This document shows positions 18,862 through 26,408 of a DNA stretch of 64,000 nt, in pieces. This stretch comes from Desertimonas sp963733085 (lineage in GTDB: Bacteria > Actinomycetota > Acidimicrobiia > Acidimicrobiales > Ilumatobacteraceae): assembly GCA_963733085.1 (NCBI GenBank), contig CAVTBY010000010.1, positions 248,001 through 312,000 of the forward strand, written 5' to 3'. The notes beneath the pieces were generated by a model, which was not told the DNA's origin, made no database searches, and saw only the letters and a list, made by a program, of their open reading frames with translations. Made by a program: the position numbers and the translations under genes. Position 1 is the stretch's first letter, and each line of letters begins with the position of its first letter.

Positions 18862-19259
18862 CGAGCTACGCAGATTCGAGCGCCCTCCTCAAGCGCTACG
18901 TGGACGAGCCGGACTCCAACGTGGCGGACGAGCTCCTCGCCGCCGACGACGAACTCGTCACCGGCCGTCACACAGTCGTCGAGGTGCGCCGCAACCTCGC
19001 CCGGCTGCTCACCGGCACGGCGCTGAGCGCCAGCCGGGCTGCGTTCGCCGCCGACCTCGCCGCCTTTGCCATCGTCGAGCTCGATGCCGCCACCTGCGAG
19101 CTCGCCGCCACGATCGCCGAGCAAACCGGAGCCCGCTCGCTCGACGCCCTCCACCTCGGGGCGGCGAGACGCCTCGGCACCGCCCTCACGTTCATCACGT
19201 TCGACGTGCGACAAGGGCAGATCGCGCGAACGCTCGGCTTTCGGGTAGCGGGACGTTGA
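18858..19259 (+). CDS. vapC: VapC-type PIN domain toxin
   Basis: 133 residues. The four acidic PIN residues are visible: Asp6 (SYADSSALLKRY), Glu in VVEVRRNLA, Asp in SLDALHLGAA and Asp in ITFDVRQ. They bind magnesium in a single-strand endoribonuclease; VapC proteins usually cut a tRNA or rRNA loop. The start is GTG 18858. The gene ends 25 bases before an 18-bp-stem palindrome and is convergent to an FN3 protein gene. Confidence 0.85.
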   Translation: MTSYADSSALLKRYVDEPDSNVADELLAADDELVTGRHTVVEVRRNLARLLTGTALSASRAAFAADLAAFAIVELDAATCELAATIAEQTGARSLDALHLGAARRLGTALTFITFDVRQGQIARTLGFRVAGR

Positions 19260-19283
19260 CTCCGAGCCGGTCTGTTTGCGCTC

Positions 19284-19326
19284 TGTGTCAGTGAACACGA
19301 CGGCTGCGGTCGTGTTCACTGACACA
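19284..19326. repeat. Perfect 18-bp-arm palindrome between convergent genes
   Basis: Arm TGTGTCAGTGAACACGAC (19284-19301), 7-base loop, and its exact complement (19309-19326). It lies between the stops of vapC and the FN3 gene and could act as a bidirectional terminator. Its outer TGTGTCAG/CTGACACA ends recur in the hairpin at 48413-48457. Confidence 0.7.
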
Positions 19327-19340
19327 AATGAAGAACCCGA

Positions 19341-20276
19341 CTAGGCGACCTCGGTGCAGTCGGACGTGACGGTGTTGCTCGGCGCCGACACGTTGCCGGA
19401 GGTGTCGACGGCCTGGACGAAGATCTCCGTGGGCCCCAGCGCCAGGCAGTAGATCGTGGTCCTGCCCTGCCCGACCGCGTGGCCCTGGACTACGCCGTCC
19501 TGAACGACTTGGTATCGGATCGCCGACTGTGGATCGGTGTCGTCAGTCGACTGGGTCCATGTCAACGGGATCTCCGGATCGTGTCGCTGCGATGCAACGA
19601 GACCTGCCGGCGCGGTTGGCGGCTGGGTGTCCGTCACCGCCGGCGTCGTGACAGCGAGCAGATTGCTCTCCACGGAGTTTCCGTACGCGTCGCGAACAGT
19701 GACGCGGAACTCGTACATCGTCTCCGAGGCCAGGTTGTACAGAGTCGCGTTCGGCGGCCGGAGGGCATCGACGAAGTACGCGCTCCCGTTGACGAACAGC
19801 GACGTCCAGACCTGGCTGATTTCATCGACCGCCTGAGTCCAGGCGATCGAGACCGTCGTCGGGGCCACCGACACGACCGAGAGCGTGGGAGGCGGGCTCG
19901 GTGCCGTCGTGTCCGGTGGTGTCGTGTGGCTCACCGTGTTGCTGATCGCCGAGCGGCCCTGGGACGAGTTGGCGTAGACGGCGAAGGTATGCGTCTTATT
20001 GGGCAACAGACGGTTGAAGGTCACGGTCGTCCGCGGCGGGTCCACCCGGATGCAGCCATCACCGTTGCGCTGGACGCAGTACCAGAAGCTCTTCGAGTTG
20101 TTGGACGAGGCATCCCACGCCAGCGAGACACTCGTCGAGGTAGACGCCGTGATTCGTAGATTGCCGGGCGTAGTCGGCGCCGCTCGCTCCAGGGCCGTCG
20201 CGGCGGGGGCAACGGATACGAGGGCGCCAAGGCAGAGTCCGGCGACGGCGATGGAAATGAGGCGGAAGCGGGACAT
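19341..20276 (-). CDS. Secreted protein with three fibronectin type III domains
   Basis: 311 residues. The first 30 are a Sec signal peptide (ISIAVAGLCLGALVSVAPAATA with an A-x-A-type site). Three FN3 repeats follow, each with the SVSLAWDASSNN or TVSIAWTQAVDE strand and a YxFxVxAxD-type end: about 35-118, 125-210 and 218-305. Two or more cysteines could form disulfides. The start is well supported by the ribosome-binding site AGGAGG 6 bases upstream. No catalytic motif and no wall anchor are visible; in this context it is probably a surface or glycan-binding accessory protein. It is divergent from a GT2 gene, with a 48-bp palindrome in between. Confidence 0.82.
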   Translation of the reverse strand: MSRFRLISIAVAGLCLGALVSVAPAATALERAAPTTPGNLRITASTSTSVSLAWDASSNNSKSFWYCVQRNGDGCIRVDPPRTTVTFNRLLPNKTHTFAVYANSSQGRSAISNTVSHTTPPDTTAPSPPPTLSVVSVAPTTVSIAWTQAVDEISQVWTSLFVNGSAYFVDALRPPNATLYNLASETMYEFRVTVRDAYGNSVESNLLAVTTPAVTDTQPPTAPAGLVASQRHDPEIPLTWTQSTDDTDPQSAIRYQVVQDGVVQGHAVGQGRTTIYCLALGPTEIFVQAVDTSGNVSAPSNTVTSDCTEVA

Positions 20277-20356
20277 CGAAACCTCCTGACATATGCGTTC
20301 GCGATCCCGTTTCCATTACGACGACCTCCCCGACGTGGTTCGCGCTTGGATTGCCG

Positions 20357-20404
20357 ACCGATGGGTGTTTACATGACCGTTCCGTCATGAGAACACCCAT
20401 CGGT
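20357..20404. repeat. 48-bp palindromic repeat C, copy 1
   Basis: Arms of 21 bases (20357-20377 and 20384-20404) with two mismatches and a 6-base loop. Reverse-complementing the copy at 60178-60225 gives a match at 45 or more of 48 positions. Here it lies between divergent gene starts, which argues against a terminator role. Confidence 0.75.
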
Positions 20405-20456
20405 CGCGAGCGAGGGAGCGGGGGCGGCGGCTGGCGAGTGGCCGGATGTCGCCGTC

Positions 20457-21443
20457 GTGATGCCCGTTCGCAACGAGGCTGGTGACCTACGCCGGGCGGT
20501 GACCGCCGTGCGAGCGCAGGACTACCCGGGCGCGATGGAGATCTGCTTGGCGGTTGCGCCGAGTTCCGACGACACCGAAGCGGTAGCGGCCGCCTTGGCC
20601 AGCGATCACGACAACGTGACCGTCGTCGCCAATCCGGTGGGCACCACACCCGCAGGACTCAACGCGGCCATCGGGGCGACCACCGGCGAGGTCGTCGTCC
20701 GCGTCGATGGTCACGCCGAGCTCTCCCCCGGCTACATCCGCAGCGCCGTCGAGACCTTGCGCGGCACGGGAGCAGCGAATGTCGGGGGTATCCAACGCGC
20801 CGTCGGCACGACGCCGTTCGAGCATGCGGTCGCCGACGCGATGTCGTCTCGGTTCGGCACTGGCGACGCGACCTTTCACTACGGCGGCGTCGAAGGGCCG
20901 ACCGACACGGTCTACCTCGGAGTCTTCGACCGGGCAGCGATCGAGCGCGTCGGACTCTACGACGAACGCCTCGAGCGCAACCAGGACTATGAGCTGAACA
21001 TCCGACTGCGCGAGGCCGGCGGTCTTGTGTGGTTCGATCCCGAACTGTCCGTCTCCTACCGGCCCCGCGGCTCGCTGAAGGACCTTGCCCAGCAGTACTT
21101 CGAGTACGGGCGCTGGAAACGCTCGGTGGTTCGCCGCCATCCGCGGTCGTTGCGCTGGCGGCAAGCGGTTCCGCCTGCGGTCACCGTGGCGGTCGCGGCC
21201 GGAGCCGTGGCCGGCATCGCATGGCGTAGGGCGCTGGCGCTCCCCGCCGGCTATGCCGCAGCCGTTGCGATCGCTGCGGTGATCGCCGGCAGATCGCCCT
21301 CGAGCCGCGCTCGCCTGCTGGCGATCTTCCCGACGATGCACCTGTCATGGGGGGCCGGCTTCCTGCTGGCAAACCGGCCCGCGGTCACGACGCCCGCGCC
21401 GAGCTCGGCGACACACCCTCATCGACCGAGCGCACCCGATTGA
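20457..21443 (+). CDS. GT2 family glycosyltransferase with C-terminal membrane helices (ExoA-like)
   Basis: About 328 residues. The N-terminus MMPVRNEAGDLRRAVTAV is the start of the GT-A fold; VRVDGHAELSPGYI supplies the metal- and nucleotide-binding Asp; ERVGLYDERLERNQDYELNIR is the conserved acceptor-side region. Two or three C-terminal hydrophobic segments anchor it. The layout matches ExoA/succinoglycan-type enzymes. Homology begins a few residues before GTG 20457 (DVAVVMPVR) in an open frame without an obvious start codon, so the true start may be displaced by an indel. The 3' end overlaps the convergent hydrolase gene by 59 bases. Sugar donor unknown. Confidence 0.8.
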   Translation: MMPVRNEAGDLRRAVTAVRAQDYPGAMEICLAVAPSSDDTEAVAAALASDHDNVTVVANPVGTTPAGLNAAIGATTGEVVVRVDGHAELSPGYIRSAVETLRGTGAANVGGIQRAVGTTPFEHAVADAMSSRFGTGDATFHYGGVEGPTDTVYLGVFDRAAIERVGLYDERLERNQDYELNIRLREAGGLVWFDPELSVSYRPRGSLKDLAQQYFEYGRWKRSVVRRHPRSLRWRQAVPPAVTVAVAAGAVAGIAWRRALALPAGYAAAVAIAAVIAGRSPSSRARLLAIFPTMHLSWGAGFLLANRPAVTTPAPSSATHPHRPSAPD

Positions 21444-22191
21444 GCCAACCGAACAACACGGCGATCGCTCGCGGATCGTGGCGAAGCCGGTGGCCCGCGC
21501 CGGGGAGCAGACTCAACTCCGCCGAACCATGAGCCGCGGCAAGCTGCCTCGCATCGGTGGTCGGGACGCTCTCGTCGTCGTCGCCGTGTAGGACAAGCAA
21601 CGGCCGCGGTGCGAAGCGTCGCGCCGCCTCGGTCGGACGAAAACGGCGGAACGCCCGCGACCACTCGTCGAACGATGCCGGAAACCCGGGGGTGCGGATG
21701 GCTCCGATGTCGCGGGCGTGCTCCAGGAACCGCCGGGGATTGTCCGCCCAGTCATCGAAGTCGGCGCGAGGGCTGAGCAGCGCGGCACCGCAGACACGGG
21801 GGTCATCAGCGGCGACGCAGATGGCGATCGATCCGCCCGTGTTTGTGCCGATCAGAACAACATCAGAGGGCGACGTCTCGGCAACGACGTAGTCAATCGC
21901 GCTACGCAAGTCATCGACCCAGCCCTGCAGCGAGAAGTCGCCACTGCTCGGTCCTGCACCGCGAAAGTTGAAGGTCATACCCACGTAGCCGAGATCATGA
22001 GCGATGCGGTCGACGAGTTGCGGGAACGTTCCAGCCGACTGCCGGGCGTCGATCGGGCCGATCGGGAACCCGTGACACAGGATCACGGCCGGTCGGCGGC
22101 CGGGCGACGAGCCGCCCGGAACCGTGAGGTGACTCGACAGAACCAACGAACCCGAATGGAACGAGCCCTTCATCTCCGGCACCGTCACCAC
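21385..22191 (-). CDS. Alpha/beta fold hydrolase with Asn in the nucleophile position
   Basis: 268 residues from GTG 22191. AVILCHGFPIGP is the oxyanion region, MTFNFRGAGPSSGDF and LQGWVDDLRSAIDYV lead to the nucleophile elbow, which reads LIGTNTGGSIAI: Asn stands where Ser normally is. LHGDDDESVP and GAGHRLRHDP provide the usual Asp and His. So two of three triad residues are present and the nucleophile is not. It could be a non-hydrolytic member or use another residue. The gene follows a 77-residue protein whose stop overlaps its start. Role unknown. Confidence 0.75.
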   Translation of the reverse strand: MVTVPEMKGSFHSGSLVLSSHLTVPGGSSPGRRPAVILCHGFPIGPIDARQSAGTFPQLVDRIAHDLGYVGMTFNFRGAGPSSGDFSLQGWVDDLRSAIDYVVAETSPSDVVLIGTNTGGSIAICVAADDPRVCGAALLSPRADFDDWADNPRRFLEHARDIGAIRTPGFPASFDEWSRAFRRFRPTEAARRFAPRPLLVLHGDDDESVPTTDARQLAAAHGSAELSLLPGAGHRLRHDPRAIAVLFGWLNRVRSVDEGVSPSSARAS

Positions 22192-22418
22192 CTCACGATC
22201 TCGCCGGTCGCTTCACCCGGCGAACGTCCGGACCCGGCTAGGCGGTAGCCACGGTTGCGGGCCTCGACCAGCGTGTCGGGCGAGAACCCGATGCCGACTC
22301 CGAGGTCGACGAACTCGTTCACCACCGCTGGCTGGTCCCAAGCATCGACGTCATAGACAAGCTGCGTTCGCTTGTCACCCACATATTGGTGTTCCTCGAA
22401 CCGGGCGGGCCGCTTCAT
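22185..22418 (-). CDS. Small conserved hypothetical protein
   Basis: 77 residues from ATG 22418 (MKRPARFEEHQYVGDKRTQ). No membrane segment or signal peptide is visible. The middle, VVNEFVDLGVGIGFSPDTLVEARNRGYR, looks like a compact alpha/beta unit. I do not recognise a family with a known function. It overlaps the start of the alpha/beta hydrolase by 7 bases (TGGTGA), so both are expressed together. A longer frame reaches upstream but lacks protein-like composition. Confidence 0.6.
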   Translation of the reverse strand: MKRPARFEEHQYVGDKRTQLVYDVDAWDQPAVVNEFVDLGVGIGFSPDTLVEARNRGYRLAGSGRSPGEATGEIVRW

Positions 22419-22540
22419 GACATGAGCCTGGCACCCTTCGGTCGCCGGGGCCACTACCGAACCCGCCTCTCGAGGATGCGACAGCGGTTGCGAGTCCTGG
22501 ATGGACGAGGAGCAACCAGAGGTCGCTGCCTGACATCGCA

Positions 22541-22560
22541 CGGTGGCGCAGTCGCCACCG
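22541..22560. terminator. Short GC hairpin before the methyltransferase-GT2 gene
   Basis: CGGTGGCG, loop CAGT, CGCCACCG: a perfect 8-bp stem 62 bases before the start codon at 22623. No T-run follows. It could be an attenuator or mRNA-leader structure; weakly supported. Confidence 0.3.
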
Positions 22561-22622
22561 ACAACAAGCCTGCCGATATCATCCGGTCGCTTCTACGCCC
22601 TCACGGTGCATGAAGGAGATTG

Positions 22623-24050
22623 ATGATTTCGGCTCGTAAACGGCGCATCCAAGAACTGTCCGACCAACTGGCTCCGGAACGAGACTTCTGGATCCAACGC
22701 AACTCCTTCTACTACGAAGAGGACGACCGCTTCAGCCGTTTCCTCGTGCCGCCCGGACAGCGGATTCTCGATCTCGGATGCGGCACTGGGCATCTCCTGA
22801 ACAGCCTCCGTCCCAGCCGCGGCGTCGGCATCGACTTTGGCCCGCGGGTGGTCGCCGAGGCGCAGCGGCGTCATCCTCATCTCGAATTCGTGCTCGGGGA
22901 CGTCGAGGATCCTTCGGTGCTCGAACAAGTCGAGGGACCGTTCGACGTGATCCTGATGTCGGACACCGTCGGCTCACTCGACGACGTGCAGGCGACCCTT
23001 GCGGGGCTTCACAGGCTTTGCGACCCTGACACTCGTGTGGTGATCAGCTACTACAACCGTCTCTGGGCGCCGATTCTTGCCGTTGCGCGTCAGCTCGGAC
23101 TGCAAATGCCCCAGCGGGAACAGAACTGGCTATCGGGCAAGGACCTCGCCAACATCCTCGATCTGGCTGACTTCGACGTCGTGCGACTCGACAGTCGACA
23201 GCTGCTGCCGCGCCGTGGATTCGGGCTCGGTCGCCTCGTCAACCGCTACATCGGCACGCTCCCGGGACTGCGAGCCACCGCGTTGCGTAGCTACGTCGTG
23301 GCTCGCTCGCGTCAGATCGACGTTCCACGACAGCTCTCAACCAGCGTCATCGTTCCATGCCGAAACGAGGCTGGCAACGTCTCCGCCGCCGTCGAACGCA
23401 CACCGGCGTTCTGCGACGACATCGAGTTCATCTTCGTCGAGGGCCACAGCAGCGACGACACGTTCGCCGCCGTGGAACGCGTGATTGCGGAGCATCCCGA
23501 CCTGGACATCAAACTCGTTCGGCAAGACGGTAAGGGCAAGGGCGACGCCGTTCGCAAGGGATTCGCGCTCGCCCGTGGTGACGTCCTGATGATCCTCGAC
23601 GCGGACCTGACCACGCCCCCCGAGGACTTACCGAAGTTCTACGAGATGATCGCCTCGGGGCGGGGCGAGTTCGTGATGGGGACGCGGCTCGTCTACCCGA
23701 TGGAGGACGAGGCGATGCGGGCCCTGAACACGGCCGGCAACAAGATGTTCTCGCTGCTCTTTACGTGGCTGTTGAACCAGCGCATTACCGACACGTTGTG
23801 CGGCACGAAGGTCCTGACGCGGCACAACTACGACCGGATCAGCGCCGGGCGGTCCTATTTCGGCGAGTTCGACCCGTTCGGGGATTTCGATCTGATCTTC
23901 GGTGCCGCCAAGCAGAATCTCAAGATCGTCGAGATACCGGTCCGATATCGGGCCCGCACCTATGGGAGCACGCAGATCTCCCGGTTTCGTCATGGTCTGC
24001 TGTTGCTGCGTATGACCGGCGTCGCCTATCGCCGCCTGAAGGCTGTCTAG
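22623..24050 (+). CDS. Bifunctional methyltransferase-GT2 glycosyltransferase
   Basis: 475 residues in two domains. About 1-230 is a class I SAM methyltransferase (RILDLGCGTGHLL, motif I; GIDFGPRVVAEAQRR; FVLGDVED). From about 238 a GT-A domain follows: STSVIVPCRNEAGNVSAAV, GKGKGDAVRKGFALARGD, LMILDADLTTPPEDLPKF (catalytic DAD), and DTLCGTKVLTR, the pattern of dolichol-phosphate-mannose-synthase-like enzymes. The fusion is seen elsewhere in actinobacteria and planctomycete-like genomes, so it need not be an artefact. AAGGAG 4 bases upstream fixes ATG 22623 as the start. Its stop overlaps the next methyltransferase gene by one base. Probably works on a lipid-linked sugar. Confidence 0.85.
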   Translation: MISARKRRIQELSDQLAPERDFWIQRNSFYYEEDDRFSRFLVPPGQRILDLGCGTGHLLNSLRPSRGVGIDFGPRVVAEAQRRHPHLEFVLGDVEDPSVLEQVEGPFDVILMSDTVGSLDDVQATLAGLHRLCDPDTRVVISYYNRLWAPILAVARQLGLQMPQREQNWLSGKDLANILDLADFDVVRLDSRQLLPRRGFGLGRLVNRYIGTLPGLRATALRSYVVARSRQIDVPRQLSTSVIVPCRNEAGNVSAAVERTPAFCDDIEFIFVEGHSSDDTFAAVERVIAEHPDLDIKLVRQDGKGKGDAVRKGFALARGDVLMILDADLTTPPEDLPKFYEMIASGRGEFVMGTRLVYPMEDEAMRALNTAGNKMFSLLFTWLLNQRITDTLCGTKVLTRHNYDRISAGRSYFGEFDPFGDFDLIFGAAKQNLKIVEIPVRYRARTYGSTQISRFRHGLLLLRMTGVAYRRLKAV

Positions 24051-24787
24051 TGGCCCACGAGCACTCGCTCACACCCGAGGAATTTCGAGAGCTGTGGGAT
24101 GCAAAGCCGGTTCTTCGGGCGGTGTACCGCGACTACTACGACCGCATCGCACGGTGGCGCCGCCCCGGGGTCACCCTCGAGATCGGTGCCGGATCGGGCA
24201 ACTTGCGGGACGAGATGCAAGGTGTGATCTCGTCGGACATCGTGGGCTCACGCTGGCTCGACGTCGTTGCCGATGCGCAACGACTGCCCGTTGCTGACGG
24301 CACGATCGCCACGCTGGTGGGCGTCGACGTGTTGCACCACATCGAGTACCCGCGGCACTTTCTCGCCGAGGCCCGGCGAGCCCTGCAACCCGGTGGGCGC
24401 GTGGTGCTGGTCGAGCCGGCGATCACCCCGGTGAGCTGGGCGGTCTTCAAGGTCGGCCACCCGGAACCGGTCGACCTCCGAGTCGATCCACTCGTCGACG
24501 GTCAGCCGGACCCGGGCAAGCACCCGTTCGACTCCAACCAGGCGCTGCCGACGCTGCTTGCCGGCCGCTACCGCCACCGACTCGAGGGCGAACTCGGTCT
24601 CGTCGTGGCTCACACCGAACGGCTGAGCCTGTTCGCCTACCCGCTCTCGGGCGGGTTCCGTCCGTGGAGCCTGCTGCCGGCGCGGTCGGTCGACGCCGTG
24701 CTCCGAGCGGAGCGGCGCCTCGAGCCAGTCCTCGGCCGGTTCATGGGCTTCCGCCTGCTGCTGGTGATCGAGCGTCCGTCGGAGTGA
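24050..24787 (+). CDS. Class I SAM-dependent methyltransferase
   Basis: 245 residues from GTG 24050. LEIGAGSGNLRDEM is motif I, VVADAQRLPVADG motif II, and GVDVLHHIEYPRHFLAEA with LQPGGRVVLVEPAI motif III/IV, as in UbiE/COQ5-like enzymes. It overlaps the previous gene by a single base (TAGTG) and is surely co-translated. Together the two probably build and methylate one glycan or lipid-linked intermediate. The 3' end overlaps the convergent membrane-protein gene by 47 bases. Acceptor unknown. Confidence 0.83.
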   Translation: MAHEHSLTPEEFRELWDAKPVLRAVYRDYYDRIARWRRPGVTLEIGAGSGNLRDEMQGVISSDIVGSRWLDVVADAQRLPVADGTIATLVGVDVLHHIEYPRHFLAEARRALQPGGRVVLVEPAITPVSWAVFKVGHPEPVDLRVDPLVDGQPDPGKHPFDSNQALPTLLAGRYRHRLEGELGLVVAHTERLSLFAYPLSGGFRPWSLLPARSVDAVLRAERRLEPVLGRFMGFRLLLVIERPSE

Positions 24788-26294
24788 CATCATCGTCCGC
24801 CGTTTCGATCCGAGGTGAGAACCTCGATCGCCATCGGGCGATGACGCTTCGCATCTCTGACGAGGTGGCGATCCCGCGCACGGCCAAGGTCGAGCCGATC
24901 ATCGCCACGACGAGCGACCCGAGGAGATATCTCGCGTTGTCGGTGTAGCCCGTGGCCATCGCTGCGGCGATCGCCAGTGTCACCGCCAGTACGCTCAACA
25001 CGGCCGGCCGGTGGCGTCCCCGGAACGCGAGGCCGGCAAGCATCGTCACCAACGCCACGACACCGACACGCGACCTCCAAACGGCGTAGTTGTCGACGAG
25101 GCGCTGGGAGAAGTCGAAGAGTGGACCCGTCGACACCATACCCGGACGGAGACCCTCGTTGAGACCCTCGATGATGGCGCTTTCTCCGCCATTTCTGAAC
25201 GCTTGATTCGGCGACACGCGCACTATCGGATCGCCGCGTTCGGCAGTCAGCACACGCTCGACGATCCCGCCGATGTCGTCACTGCGTCCGCCGCGTAGCG
25301 CTCCGAGAAATGCGTTGAACTGCTCGCGTCGGGGCGACATCCCAGCCGCTTCGAACATCGCGTCGGTCCGCTCCTCGATGACGTGCCGGCGCTCGTCATA
25401 GTCGTCGATCTCGAGCTCGACGTTGTGAAGGAACAAGTAGAGGTTTCCACCGTCGAAGTACTCGGCGAGCGCCGGATCGCTGACGTTGCTGTCGTTGTGT
25501 ACGAACACGACCTGCCAAGCGCCCCACCACTTCGAACGGTGACGCTCGGCCAGAGGCTCGAACACGCCGAGCTCGGAGTGGTTCTCGAAGGACTGGGCGA
25601 CCACCAGCACTCCGACGAACATCGATGCCGCAGCGATCGCAACAACCCCGAACCGTCGGGACACGAGGCCATCGCGGTGGAACAGCCAGGCGATGGCCAC
25701 GGCGAGGGCGAGCAACGCCGCATATTGCAACTTGATGGCGGCACACAACGCGCCAACCACGCATGCGGCGACCAGCACTGTCTGAGCGGCGCGAGTCGAC
25801 CTGGTCGGCCCGACGGTGGCCATGGCCAGTAGCGCACCGGCGATGACGCAGCCGGAGATGAGCAGCCCTTCGGTGAGGACAAAGTCCGCCTGCACGACGA
25901 ACGACGAAGACGTTGCGAAGATCAGCACAGGTGCGCTCCACCAACGCAGCGTCCACGCGAGCAGCCCTAGCCCGCCGACGAGGAGCGTGCGCTGCAGCAA
26001 GGCGACGCCGAAGATCCGATCCCACCCGAACAGCTCGCCGAGCACGTCGCTGAAGGCGATGAACAGGGGATAGCCGGCTTGCCGGTAGCCCTGGAAGACG
26101 AAACCGGCGCCAAACGGGTCCTCGGCACGGCCGAGATAGCCGAAAGAGTCGTTCGTGACGATGCCGCCAAGGTCGACCGACAGCAGGCGAACAGCGCACA
26201 ATGCCAGGAAGGCGACGAAACCGATCGAGGACAGCGTCGGACGGTCGAACTGGCGCGCCCGTTGGAACAGGGTGGGCTCGAGAGTTGTGGTCAT
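24741..26294 (-). CDS. Polytopic membrane protein, GT-C-like glycosyltransferase candidate
   Basis: 517 residues from ATG 26294. At least ten hydrophobic helices surround a large soluble loop (about 240-400) with HNVELEIDDYDERRHVIEER. Early in the protein, GGIVTNDSFGYLGRAEDPFG and YRQAGYPLFIAFSDVLGELFG resemble the first extracytoplasmic loop of GT-C enzymes, where an acidic residue is catalytic (Asp in NDSFGYL is a candidate). Such enzymes take sugars from polyprenyl-phosphate donors, which would fit the DPM1-like GT2 next door. Assignment is by topology and position, not by strong motifs. Confidence 0.6.
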   Translation of the reverse strand: MTTTLEPTLFQRARQFDRPTLSSIGFVAFLALCAVRLLSVDLGGIVTNDSFGYLGRAEDPFGAGFVFQGYRQAGYPLFIAFSDVLGELFGWDRIFGVALLQRTLLVGGLGLLAWTLRWWSAPVLIFATSSSFVVQADFVLTEGLLISGCVIAGALLAMATVGPTRSTRAAQTVLVAACVVGALCAAIKLQYAALLALAVAIAWLFHRDGLVSRRFGVVAIAAASMFVGVLVVAQSFENHSELGVFEPLAERHRSKWWGAWQVVFVHNDSNVSDPALAEYFDGGNLYLFLHNVELEIDDYDERRHVIEERTDAMFEAAGMSPRREQFNAFLGALRGGRSDDIGGIVERVLTAERGDPIVRVSPNQAFRNGGESAIIEGLNEGLRPGMVSTGPLFDFSQRLVDNYAVWRSRVGVVALVTMLAGLAFRGRHRPAVLSVLAVTLAIAAAMATGYTDNARYLLGSLVVAMIGSTLAVRGIATSSEMRSVIARWRSRFSPRIETADDDVTPTDARSPAAGGSP

Positions 26295-26408
26295 CGGCAA
26301 AACATCGGGCGGGTTCGAATCCGAGAGCCTATGTCCAACCGCACCAGGATGTCCGGCTTCCGGGAGCCGCAGGACCGCGGCACGGGTGGGCATCCTAAGC
26401 TCGCCTGG

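Noticed and set aside
20357..20404. Terminator interpretation for palindrome C copy 1
   Set aside because: Neighbouring genes start, not end, here (divergent), and there is no T-run; it is listed as a repeat instead.
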